64,000 nucleotides of DNA from Lentisphaerae bacterium GWF2_38_69 (GTDB lineage Bacteria; Verrucomicrobiota; Lentisphaeria; Victivallales; GWF2-38-69): NCBI GenBank assembly GCA_001803205.1, contig MHBE01000059.1, positions 62,001 through 126,000 of the forward strand, given 5' to 3'. Made by a program: the position numbers and the translations under genes. The notes below the pieces were generated by a model. That model ran no database searches and was not told the DNA's origin. It was given only the letters and a program-made list of their open reading frames with translations. Shown here one piece after another: positions 46,762 through 55,120 of the stretch; the first letter of the stretch is position 1, and every line of letters starts with the position of its first letter.

Positions 46762-47295
46762 TTAGTTAATTTTATTCTGCCCTGCAGCGGTAGCTGCATT
46801 AGGATCGACAAACACCCTCTGGGCAAGTTCCCTATCAAACATTAATAAAGCCTGAGGTGAATTATCTGCAAATTTCAGCTGCTGATAAATACCTAGCACA
46901 TTTGATTCTTCTTCTACCTGTTCATTGAGATACCACTGCATGTGGGCATTCGTTGTATGGTCTTTTTCTTTGAGAGCCAAATCAACAATCTCATGAATCT
47001 TTGAAGTTACTATTTGCTCATGCTCAAGAGCATCTTTAAAAACTTCTGTAGGTGATTCCCATTTATTCCTTGGCTTTTTCAATGTTTCAAATACAACTGA
47101 ACCGCCTCTTTCAGTCACATAATTAAAGAGTTTTAAAGCATGAGCTAATTCTTCTTTCGTCTGAATTTCCATCCAATGAGCAAATCCATTCAGATTAATT
47201 GACTTTAGATATGAAGTCATGGCCATATACAGATAAGCAGAATACAATTCAAAACCTATTTGAGCGTTTAACGCTTTTTCTATATTCTGATTCAT
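46762..47295 (-). CDS. ferritin
   Basis: Iron storage, about 177 residues. The start at ATG 47295 (MNQNIEKALNAQIG) is set by a perfect AGGAGG at 47301-47306, five bases away; a longer frame to 47328 has no ribosome site. Ferroxidase residues are seen in ELYSAYLYMAM, TKEELAHALKLFNY and EQVEEESNVLGI. This is the FtnA type without haem. It leads the oxidative-stress run with rubrerythrin 23 bp on. Confidence 0.95.
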   Translation of the reverse strand: MNQNIEKALNAQIGFELYSAYLYMAMTSYLKSINLNGFAHWMEIQTKEELAHALKLFNYVTERGGSVVFETLKKPRNKWESPTEVFKDALEHEQIVTSKIHEIVDLALKEKDHTTNAHMQWYLNEQVEEESNVLGIYQQLKFADNSPQALLMFDRELAQRVFVDPNAATAAGQNKIN

Positions 47296-47388
47296 AAGAA
47301 CCTCCTGATTAAACATATCAGTAAACATTTTATAATAACATCAATAAAGTAGCATATTGCTGTCATATTTCAAACATCAAGATAATAA

Positions 47389-48231
47389 TTAGTTGAATGT
47401 CAGTTCTGAAAAAGCCTTAACTATTTCAGGGATCAATCTATGTATGTTAGGCATTGTAGCATCAAGAGTTTCAACTACTTCCTTATGGGACAGAGGAACA
47501 GGACTGATTCCAGCAGCAAAGTTTGTAATACATGACATAGCCCCTACTCTTAGCCCCATTGAATTTGCTACGATTGCTTCTGGAACCGTGGACATTCCTA
47601 CTGCATCAGCTCCAATAGCTTTATAAAATTTAATTTCAGGAGGAGTTTCGTAACTTGGGCCTGAAGCAGCTACATATACACCTTTTTTCAGTTTTACTTT
47701 TGCTTTAGCAGCACATTTTTCCATGACTTTTATAAGTTCGGGGCAATAAGTATTGCTCTGGTCGGGAAATCTAGGTCCCAATTCAGAGTGATGAGGCCCG
47801 ATAAGAGGATTGGCTCCCATTGCATTTATATGTCCGGTAATAACCATAAGATCACCAGGTGCATATTTTATTCCTCCTGCAGCATTGCTAAGAAAGAATA
47901 TTTTAGCCCCGCTCTTCATGGTTATATAAGCAGGAATTAGAACAGGAGTCCATCCTTCACCTTCGTAATAGTGCCTTCTTCCCTGAAAAACAAAGAACTC
48001 TTTTCCCTTTATTTCAACAAGAGATAACTTCCCAGCATGTCCGACAACTCCTGTTTTCCCGAAACCACTAATTTCGCTATAAGCCAATTCCGCTTTTATA
48101 TTGAATATGTTTATAGCATCTCCCCAACCTGAACCTAGCACAAAGCTTCCGAAGGGTTTGGCTTTCGGCCATTTTTTATTGACATCTGCCCAAGCATTTT
48201 CAAGAATATTAATATTTATGGGGTCTGACAT
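47389..48231 (-). CDS. purine-nucleoside phosphorylase
   Basis: Phosphorolysis of purine nucleosides for salvage. The 280-residue trimeric type: GSGWGDAINIF, HAGKLSLVEIKGKEFFVFQGRRHYYEG, FLSNAAGGIKYAPGDL, GPSYETPPEI and DAVGMSTVPEAIVA (guanosine/inosine-specific class). It is 93 bp upstream of ferritin. Whether it is PunA/DeoD or XapA in specificity cannot be told. Confidence 0.94.
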   Translation of the reverse strand: MSDPININILENAWADVNKKWPKAKPFGSFVLGSGWGDAINIFNIKAELAYSEISGFGKTGVVGHAGKLSLVEIKGKEFFVFQGRRHYYEGEGWTPVLIPAYITMKSGAKIFFLSNAAGGIKYAPGDLMVITGHINAMGANPLIGPHHSELGPRFPDQSNTYCPELIKVMEKCAAKAKVKLKKGVYVAASGPSYETPPEIKFYKAIGADAVGMSTVPEAIVANSMGLRVGAMSCITNFAAGISPVPLSHKEVVETLDATMPNIHRLIPEIVKAFSELTFN

Positions 48232-48334
48232 ATTCTGTTCCCTTATGTTAGTTGTTTATATAGTTGACTATAAGTATAAATTATAAACAGCAACATTATT
48301 ATTACCATGCTTATTTATTTTTTTTTGAAAATCA

Positions 48335-50191
48335 TTAATCATGAGAAGTGGAAAAAGTTTTAATGCTAGAATACGGGATACGCAAGGTTCGGATGTTACC
48401 GCTATCAACTACCACATCAAGGACTAATATATCCTTTTTTACATCAGATATTTTTTTAACATTAAGCATCGAATTATCAGTAAGTTCAAAAACAAAAGGT
48501 CCATTAAAAGAACCATCATCATTTTTCGCAATATTTTTAAATAATTTGTACAGATAAGAAGTTTTTTCCTGGTTTGCAAGAAAATTTGAAGTCTTTGAAT
48601 TTTCTCTTCGTTCTTTTGAAAAGGAAGTAATAATCTTGTTTCTAATTAATATCGGAAACACCCATGGTAAAAATAACCCAAAAATGAAATATGGAAATCT
48701 TAATTTTTTTATATACTTTTCAGCAAGAGATGCAGAATAAAAAGCACTTGCTAACAATGCAGATAATGAGACAAAAGAATATAAAACCCAAGATATTTTT
48801 ATAGGATATGAGTTATTAAAAATTAATTCTTTACCTGTTAATGCTTTAACCGCAAAAATAATTAGCAAATTTAAAACCAGTTGGCATTTTTCATATATTT
48901 CATAAACTAATAAAAATGAAGGATAGAGTCTTAATTGCTTTTCATATAGACCCCCAAGGATAAAACATAAAAAAATCAATGCTGCGCAAAGTGATACTAT
49001 TATAATTTTGAGTAGTATTTTCTCTTTTTTTTGAAACGGGCTGGCTTTCTCTAACTGTTGCTCGGTTTTTTGAATATATTCACTTGAAAATTTTTCTGGA
49101 ATAGGAGCAATTTTTTGAGCTGACGGCTGATTAAAATTATTTTCCACGCTAATTATTCTTGTAAGGCTCTCTTTGGGAATGGAGGAAATATTTTCAGATA
49201 AAGATATGTTTTTACCGGCTGATTGATTTTTCTTGACTGTGATTTGTTCTGTTACAAATCTTCCATCAAGGATTCCTTCTATGTTAAAAATTACGGCATC
49301 CCAAGATTGATGGCGATTCTCCTTTTTTTTGTCCATCATCTTTACTATCATATTATTAATAGCATTAGATATTCTGGGATTCTTCTCAATAGGAGGGATG
49401 GCTTCGTCGGTAATGTGTTTAGCAATTACGCTCATTGCATTTTGCCCTTCAAAAGGCAGACATCCGGTAACGACATGATAAAGGGTAGCTCCCAACGAAT
49501 AAATGTCAGACCTGAAATCTATATTTTCTGATTTAGCCTGTTCCGGACTTATATAATGAGGAGTGCCAACAACATCACCGTCTATAGTTATGGACTTATC
49601 TTCAGTAACATTTTTAGCTACCCCCATATCAAGCAGTTTAGGAATACCTGATAGATCAATAATAATATTGCCAGGTTTAATATCTCTGTGCAAGATATTG
49701 AACTCATTCCATGCATAATTAAGAGCTTTGGCGACACCAAGAGCAATATTCAAGGCTTCTTTCTCTGGCAATACTTTTTCTTCAGTCAAGCGTTGTTGAA
49801 GCTGTTTTCCTTTTATATACGCAGAAGCCAGATAGTAAATTCCCTCATACATACCAGCATCAAAGGCCGTAACGATATTCGGATGATCGAGCTTGGCAGA
49901 GTGCTTAATCTCATTAAGAAATCTATTGGTAAAATTCGGATTTTTGCTAAAATCAGGATAAAGGATTTTTAAGGCTACAAGTCTGTCCATTGCTGTTTGC
50001 TCGGCAAGCCATACCTCTCCCATGCCTCCGAAGCCTATTCTGTTTATAAGCTTGAATCCGGCAATAACTGCGCCTCTTGAGAAACTAGAAGAAGGGATTG
50101 AACTTAAACTGGTTCCTCCGCAAGCTTTGCATTGCTGAGGTGGATTTATTGCTTCAACTTCCTTCCCGCAGGATGTGCATTTATATAACAT
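48335..50191 (-). CDS. serine/threonine protein kinase with zinc-ribbon and membrane segments
   Basis: A 618-residue protein. N-terminal zinc ribbon with C5, C8, C21 and C24; kinase domain about residues 46-315 with G-loop GFGGMGEVW, K75 in VALK, HRDIKPGN at 168-175, and D188-M-G instead of DFG (DMG is common in bacterial Hanks kinases). A low-complexity linker follows, then hydrophobic segments near 400-420, 430-450, 465-485 and 500-515. The ribbon-plus-kinase layout is frequent in PVC bacteria. Targets unknown. It is divergent from yjbQ. Confidence 0.92.
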   Translation of the reverse strand: MLYKCTSCGKEVEAINPPQQCKACGGTSLSSIPSSSFSRGAVIAGFKLINRIGFGGMGEVWLAEQTAMDRLVALKILYPDFSKNPNFTNRFLNEIKHSAKLDHPNIVTAFDAGMYEGIYYLASAYIKGKQLQQRLTEEKVLPEKEALNIALGVAKALNYAWNEFNILHRDIKPGNIIIDLSGIPKLLDMGVAKNVTEDKSITIDGDVVGTPHYISPEQAKSENIDFRSDIYSLGATLYHVVTGCLPFEGQNAMSVIAKHITDEAIPPIEKNPRISNAINNMIVKMMDKKKENRHQSWDAVIFNIEGILDGRFVTEQITVKKNQSAGKNISLSENISSIPKESLTRIISVENNFNQPSAQKIAPIPEKFSSEYIQKTEQQLEKASPFQKKEKILLKIIIVSLCAALIFLCFILGGLYEKQLRLYPSFLLVYEIYEKCQLVLNLLIIFAVKALTGKELIFNNSYPIKISWVLYSFVSLSALLASAFYSASLAEKYIKKLRFPYFIFGLFLPWVFPILIRNKIITSFSKERRENSKTSNFLANQEKTSYLYKLFKNIAKNDDGSFNGPFVFELTDNSMLNVKKISDVKKDILVLDVVVDSGNIRTLRIPYSSIKTFSTSHD

Positions 50192-50335
50192 GCTACTTTA
50201 TAATCCAAGAAAGTTCTTATGTTAATATTAAAATATCCCAAATGATATTTGTTGAAAATTGCATACTAATGCTAATTTTACTATCTTTGAGAAAAATTGG
50301 AATGCTTTTATTTGACAATAATAAAGGAGCAATAA

Positions 50336-50755
50336 ATGAAAAGTTACAGAAAAGAATTATGGTTTCACATTAATGCCAGGAGAGGATTTGTAAACATCAC
50401 TCATGATGTTGAGAAGTGTCTTCATGAGTCAGGCATAAAAGAAGGCATTGTATTGTGCAACGCTATGCATATAACAGCTTCAGTTTTTATAAATGACAAT
50501 GAGAACGGGCTTCACAATGATTTTGAAAAATGGCTTGAAAAGCTAGCTCCTCATGAACCTGTAAGCAATTACAGGCATAATTTGACTGGAGAAGACAATG
50601 CTGATGCTCATCTTAAAAGACAGGTAATGGGAAGAGAGGTAGTCGTAGCAGTGACTAATGGAAATTTGGATTTTGGCCCATGGGAACAAATCTTCTATGG
50701 AGAATTTGACGGAAACAGGAACAAAAGGGTTCTTGTAAAAATTATTGGTGAATAG
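50336..50755 (+). CDS. YjbQ / UPF0047 family protein
   Basis: A 139-residue protein with the family pattern [58 protein letters not shown] and [13 protein letters not shown]. Conserved Cys and His suggest a metal-bound enzyme; weak thiamine-phosphate-synthase activity has been reported for the family, and physiological role is unsettled. GGAGCAA precedes the ATG. The stop overlaps the alternative GTG of the next gene. Confidence 0.93.
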   Translation: MKSYRKELWFHINARRGFVNITHDVEKCLHESGIKEGIVLCNAMHITASVFINDNENGLHNDFEKWLEKLAPHEPVSNYRHNLTGEDNADAHLKRQVMGREVVVAVTNGNLDFGPWEQIFYGEFDGNRNKRVLVKIIGE

Positions 50756-50763
50756 TGTATTTT

Positions 50764-52035
50764 ATGCCTAAAACCGGGATTTTATTTCTTCTTCTCACTA
50801 TTTTCCTGATATATGGTAGTTCATCTTTTGCTTATAATGCAGATCAGGAACGCATTAAGAAATTAAAGGCTTCGGCGATTAACGGCAATTCTGAATCATG
50901 CCTTGCGCTAGGTAATGCTTATTATTATGGCAGCGGAATACCAAAAGATTACTACTCTGCTTTCCGTTGGTATTTTGAATCTGCTGATAAAGGCAACCCT
51001 ACTGCGCAATTCAATCTTGCCCTATGCTATGATCAGGGAATTGGAGTAGAGCAAAATAAAATTGAAGCATTGCGATGGTACAATAAAGCTGCGGAGAATG
51101 GAGTTATACAGGCAAAATATAATCTTGCTATTTATTATAAAGAAGGACACAATTTCGTTTCTAATGCCGGTACAGTGATATTGAATTCAGATATGCCAAA
51201 AGCAATTAAACTGCTTCAGGAATGCAGCACTGTTTCTTTCGCACCAGCCAATAGAGAATTAGCAAAAATATATCTTAATGAAAAAAAATCTCTTAAGGAT
51301 CAGGAGCTTGGCATGAAATATCTTATCCTTGCCTCCCAGGGAAATGACCCGGAAGCGCTTTATATGATTGCTAAAATAAAAATGGAAAACGGAACTCCCG
51401 TTAAGGAGGTTTTTTCTTATATTAAAGTTGCAGCAGACAATAATGTAGTTGATTCTTTTGAATATGTAGGGGTTTGCTATGAGACAGGATTAGGTGAGAT
51501 AAAACAAGATAAGGAGTTAGCCATCAAATACTATACCAAAGCTGCATATAACAATGTAATATCTGCCCAGGTTAGACTCGGGGAATACTATCTAAATGGA
51601 ACTATTGTTCAAATGAATATATGGGAATCAATTTACTGGTTTCAAAAAGCAGCAGACCAGAATGATCCTTATGCTCTTTTTATGCTGGGCTCTTTTGCAG
51701 AACAGGGGCTAGGAGAAAAAGCAGACAAGAAAAAAGCCCTCAAGTATTATATGAAATCAGCAAAATTGGGCTTTCCAAAAGCTCAATTCAACCTGGCTAT
51801 GTACTACGCTGGAAACAATGATAGCAACGATAATGATTCCAGCATGGCTTATTTGTGGTTGAGAAAAGCTGCCTTACAGGATGACACCAAAGCTCAGAAG
51901 GAACTCGGGTTCTACTGTATCATGGGAGAAGGAACCAAACAAAATTACGGTAACGGGCTAAATTGGCTCTCCTTGTCCAGAGATAAAGGAGACTCCGAAG
52001 CAGCTGAATTTTTGGATAATATTCAAATAAAATGA
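50764..52035 (+). CDS. exported Sel1-repeat protein
   Basis: About 423 residues from ATG 50764 (a GTG at 50755 is also possible). A signal peptide (ILFLLLTIFLIYGSSSFA) is followed by around ten tetratricopeptide-like Sel1 repeats, recognisable by units such as GNSESCLALGNAYYYGSGI, ANPTAQFNLALCYDQG-like blocks, and AQFNLAMYYAG. Such proteins scaffold protein interactions in the periplasm or outside. It overlaps the convergent citrate synthase gene by 13 bp at its 3' end. Confidence 0.9.
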   Translation: MPKTGILFLLLTIFLIYGSSSFAYNADQERIKKLKASAINGNSESCLALGNAYYYGSGIPKDYYSAFRWYFESADKGNPTAQFNLALCYDQGIGVEQNKIEALRWYNKAAENGVIQAKYNLAIYYKEGHNFVSNAGTVILNSDMPKAIKLLQECSTVSFAPANRELAKIYLNEKKSLKDQELGMKYLILASQGNDPEALYMIAKIKMENGTPVKEVFSYIKVAADNNVVDSFEYVGVCYETGLGEIKQDKELAIKYYTKAAYNNVISAQVRLGEYYLNGTIVQMNIWESIYWFQKAADQNDPYALFMLGSFAEQGLGEKADKKKALKYYMKSAKLGFPKAQFNLAMYYAGNNDSNDNDSSMAYLWLRKAALQDDTKAQKELGFYCIMGEGTKQNYGNGLNWLSLSRDKGDSEAAEFLDNIQIK

Positions 52036-53327
52036 GATATTTGTTTATCGACATGCCTTAACGGATGCCCTACATAAATTTGTCTTGGCCTTGCTATCTT
52101 TTTGTCTGCACTGTTTATCATTTCTCTCCATTGCGCAATCCATCCCGGAAGCCTTGCAATAGCAAACATGACAGTAAACATATTTGTCGGAATGCCTATA
52201 GCTTTATAAATAATTCCGCTGTAAAAGTCCACATTGGGATATAGATTTCTAGAGATGAAATATTCATCATTCAGGGCTATTTCTTCAAGTTTCATTGCTA
52301 TATCAAGAAGCGGATCGTCTATTTTTAATTTATTCAGAAGATTATGGCATTCATTCTTCATTATAACTGCGCGGGGATCAAATGTTTTGTAAACCCGGTG
52401 TCCAAACCCCATAAGTTTATAATTGTTAGATTTGTTCTTAGCCATGTCCACATATTTTTTATAGTCACCCTCATCTTTATTGATAGTTTCAAGCATTTCG
52501 ATAACAGCCTGGTTAGCTCCCCCATGAAGAGGGCCTGAAAGAGCATTTATCCCTGCTGAGATTGTGGCATAAAGATTAACCTGAGCGCTTCCAATTACCC
52601 TGACTGCAGTCGTTGAACAGTTTTGCTCATGATCTGCATGAATGATAAGAAGTTTATTAAGCGCAGAAACAACATCTTCGTCGATGTTATAAGGTTTAAC
52701 AGGAGAATCAAACATCATATTCAGAAAATTCGCGCAGAAAGGTAAATCGTACCGAGGATAAACCATTGGTTCTCCAATTGAGTTTTTATACGAAAAGGCA
52801 GCAATTGTCCTGAATACCGAAATTAGAAATGCAGACGATTTAAAAATGTCATGTTCGACTGACTCTGAATCAACATGAGGGTAAAAAGTCGATAAAGCAT
52901 TTATCATAGTAGAAAGTATGTGCATCGGGTGGGAATGCAGCGGAAACTGATCAAAAAAATGGTGCATGCTTTCATGAAGAAGAGAGCTTTCATTTAAAAT
53001 TGAAGAGAAGCGTTTATATTCATCTCTGTTTGGAATTTTATCATGAAGAAGCAGATAAGCTGTTTCAACAAAGCTGCAGCTTTCCACTAGCTCTTCAATA
53101 GGTATGCCTCTATATCTGAGAATACCTTTTTCTCCGTCTATGTAAGTAATAGTGCTTTGGCATGCGCCTGTATTCATAAAGCTCGGATCAAGAGTAATAT
53201 ATCCTGTTTTGTTTCTGAGCCCTGAAATATTTATTGCTTTCTCATTTTCCGTCCCTATTACGATAGGAAATTTATAACTGATGCCGTCGATGATTAATTC
53301 AGCATATGTAGTATTGGGCGTATCCAT
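52023..53327 (-). CDS. gltA: citrate synthase
   Basis: Condenses acetyl-CoA and oxaloacetate. The 434-residue size and N-terminal beta-domain are of the large Gram-negative type. Catalytic residues lie in HADHEQNCSTTAVRVIGSA, LSGPLHGGANQAVIEML and MGFGHRVYKTFDPRA. With icd in the window it gives an oxidative route to 2-oxoglutarate. 101 bp separate it from the shikimate-kinase-like gene upstream. Confidence 0.96.
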   Translation of the reverse strand: MDTPNTTYAELIIDGISYKFPIVIGTENEKAINISGLRNKTGYITLDPSFMNTGACQSTITYIDGEKGILRYRGIPIEELVESCSFVETAYLLLHDKIPNRDEYKRFSSILNESSLLHESMHHFFDQFPLHSHPMHILSTMINALSTFYPHVDSESVEHDIFKSSAFLISVFRTIAAFSYKNSIGEPMVYPRYDLPFCANFLNMMFDSPVKPYNIDEDVVSALNKLLIIHADHEQNCSTTAVRVIGSAQVNLYATISAGINALSGPLHGGANQAVIEMLETINKDEGDYKKYVDMAKNKSNNYKLMGFGHRVYKTFDPRAVIMKNECHNLLNKLKIDDPLLDIAMKLEEIALNDEYFISRNLYPNVDFYSGIIYKAIGIPTNMFTVMFAIARLPGWIAQWREMINSADKKIARPRQIYVGHPLRHVDKQISHFI

Positions 53328-53427
53328 TATTTAATCCTTTTCATATCGATAATAATTTAGTATATAAGAGTTAAGATATTTCTTAAATTCTTTGCAGCTC
53401 GAGGAACCAAGGCTCTAAAAATTAAGT

Positions 53428-54078
53428 TTATAATTTCAAGGCTAATTTTAAAATATTCAAATCAGGCTCTTTATTAATTTCAGAGCCTTGTGATATTGTT
53501 TGGCAGTCTTCAAGAAACTTTAATTTATGCGCAATTGATTTTCTTAATGAGGTTATTAATGACAGAAGTTCTTGGACAATGCCATTAATTGTTTCTTCAT
53601 ATGACAAATCAGATGAATCTACTAAAATATCTGCGAACGGCTTTACTGTCTCTGTAACAAGGCAAGCTCGTGCCGCATACATATCTAAAGCTGCTTTATT
53701 GTTAAGATAGCCAGGTATCTCTTTTGCAGAAAGTCTCTTAAAGAGAATTTCCAAAGAAACTGTAATTAATATCAGGAAAGAATTTTCTCTTAGAATCATT
53801 CTTGAATCTTTATTGAGCATAGTTGAACCACCTGTTGAAATAATACAGTTGTTTAACTTGCCAATATTAGCAATAACCTCTTTTTCCAGAGTCCTGAAAA
53901 AGTCCTCTCCGTACTGAGAACAAATCGCCCGGCATGAGAGAGAGGAACCGTATTTAGCAATATAAAGATCCTCAATCATGAGATCGGTTTCATGAAACGG
54001 AATAGAAAAAAGATCGGCAAGGCCTTTGCCTAGTATTGATTTACCTGAGCATTTTGGACCAGTAATAACTAGTTTCAT
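53428..54078 (-). CDS. shikimate-kinase-like P-loop kinase
   Basis: A 216-residue protein with Walker A GPKCSGKS at residues 7-14, an HETDLMIED strand (substrate Asp), GEDFFRTLEKEV (substrate Arg) and STGGSTML (Gly triplet region). These match AroK landmarks. The C-terminal 40 or so residues extend beyond a normal shikimate kinase, and the lid Arg region is weakly conserved. Shikimate kinase is most likely; another small-molecule kinase is possible. No aro genes are adjacent. Confidence 0.65.
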   Translation of the reverse strand: MKLVITGPKCSGKSILGKGLADLFSIPFHETDLMIEDLYIAKYGSSLSCRAICSQYGEDFFRTLEKEVIANIGKLNNCIISTGGSTMLNKDSRMILRENSFLILITVSLEILFKRLSAKEIPGYLNNKAALDMYAARACLVTETVKPFADILVDSSDLSYEETINGIVQELLSLITSLRKSIAHKLKFLEDCQTISQGSEINKEPDLNILKLALKL

Positions 54079-54200
54079 AATTATTCTTCCGGATATTAAA
54101 GTCTAAAAATGAGAAACCCCACAGCATTAACATAATTAAAAATTGTCAATGTTAGTGAGGTAACTTTACTTTGCAGGCATTAAAATACGCAACCTAAGAA

Positions 54201-54287
54201 TTACTTCTTATGTCTCTGAGCCTTAAGCTGCTTTTTTCTCTTGTGTTTAGAGATTTTTTTGCGGCGCTTTTTTCTTAAATTACCCAT
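54201..54287 (-). CDS. AURKAIP1/COX24-like 28-aa basic protein
   Basis: A 28-residue protein, MGNLRKKRRKKISKHKRKK then QLKAQRHKK: over half Lys or Arg. This is the form of the short AURKAIP1/COX24-domain proteins found in several bacterial groups, related to mitochondrial ribosomal protein mS38 and probably ribosome-bound. GAGGAAAG lies just before ATG 54287, strong support for translation. It falls in the 309-bp spacer between rpe and the kinase gene; nothing else was seen there. Confidence 0.8.
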   Translation of the reverse strand: MGNLRKKRRKKISKHKRKKQLKAQRHKK

Positions 54288-54388
54288 TCTTTCCTCATTA
54301 GGTTATAAAAATCTTTTTTTAAAAAGAAGAATACAGATATTTTTAAAAGTGGAAAAATTCAAACGCTTATCATTTAATAATCAGAATT

Positions 54389-55099
54389 TTATTGAATCCC
54401 ATCTTCTTTTGCTTCTTCAAGCAAAGATATTATAGATGCCTGAATTTTATTTTTATTTTTAAATACTGAAGTTCCTGCCACAAAAATATTAGCGCCTGCT
54501 TTGGAGGCCATCCCTATTGTATTTAAGTCTATGCCGCCATCTACCTCTATATGGAAATTTTTGTTTTTCATTTCCCTGGCTTTTGTTTTGAAAAATTCAA
54601 CTTTCTGCATCATATCAGGCATAAAGGATTGCCCGCCGAAGCCTGGCTCTACTGACATTATCAGAACCATATCAATCATATCCAGATAAGGGAGAATCTC
54701 TTCAGGTTTTGTTCCTGGTTTAAGCGTCATTCCTACAGTTTTATTTAATTTGCGAATTTCAGCGATAACTTCCAAGGGATTATCTTCCGTTTCAATGTGA
54801 AAAGTTATATTGTCAGCACCTGCTTTCACGAAAGGCGCAATATATTTGAGAGGATGGCTGATCATGAGATGCACATCGAAAAGCTGATCTGAAACTTTCC
54901 TGATAGAAGATACTATTGGAATTCCTATTGATATATTTGGAACAAAATGTCCGTCCATTACATCAATATGAAGGATTTTTACTCCTGCTCTTTTTGTTTC
55001 AAGTATATCTGATTCAAGGCAGGCAAAGTCTGCTGCAAGCAAGGATGGAGCAATAAGCTTTTCATTACAGTTAATTGTCGAGAAAGTGAAATTTGCCAT
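54389..55099 (-). CDS. rpe: ribulose-phosphate 3-epimerase
   Basis: Interconverts ribulose-5-P and xylulose-5-P. The 236-residue TIM barrel has IAPSLLAADFACLESDI, LHIDVMDGHFVPNISIG, VHLMISHP, IMSVEPGFGGQSFMPDM and HIEVDGGID with the catalytic Asp pair and metal His residues. About 12 extra N-terminal residues precede the usual start. It works with transaldolase (60416-61375) in the pentose phosphate pathway. It is 21 bp after the AsmA-like gene. Confidence 0.96.
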   Translation of the reverse strand: MANFTFSTINCNEKLIAPSLLAADFACLESDILETKRAGVKILHIDVMDGHFVPNISIGIPIVSSIRKVSDQLFDVHLMISHPLKYIAPFVKAGADNITFHIETEDNPLEVIAEIRKLNKTVGMTLKPGTKPEEILPYLDMIDMVLIMSVEPGFGGQSFMPDMMQKVEFFKTKAREMKNKNFHIEVDGGIDLNTIGMASKAGANIFVAGTSVFKNKNKIQASIISLLEEAKEDGIQ

Positions 55100-55120
55100 A
55101 ATAGACCTCTATTATTAAAA

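Noticed and set aside
48232-48334. Imperfect inverted repeat between the Ser/Thr kinase and the purine phosphorylase
   Set aside because: Arms match only partly and there is no U-tract; not distinguishable from AT-rich background.
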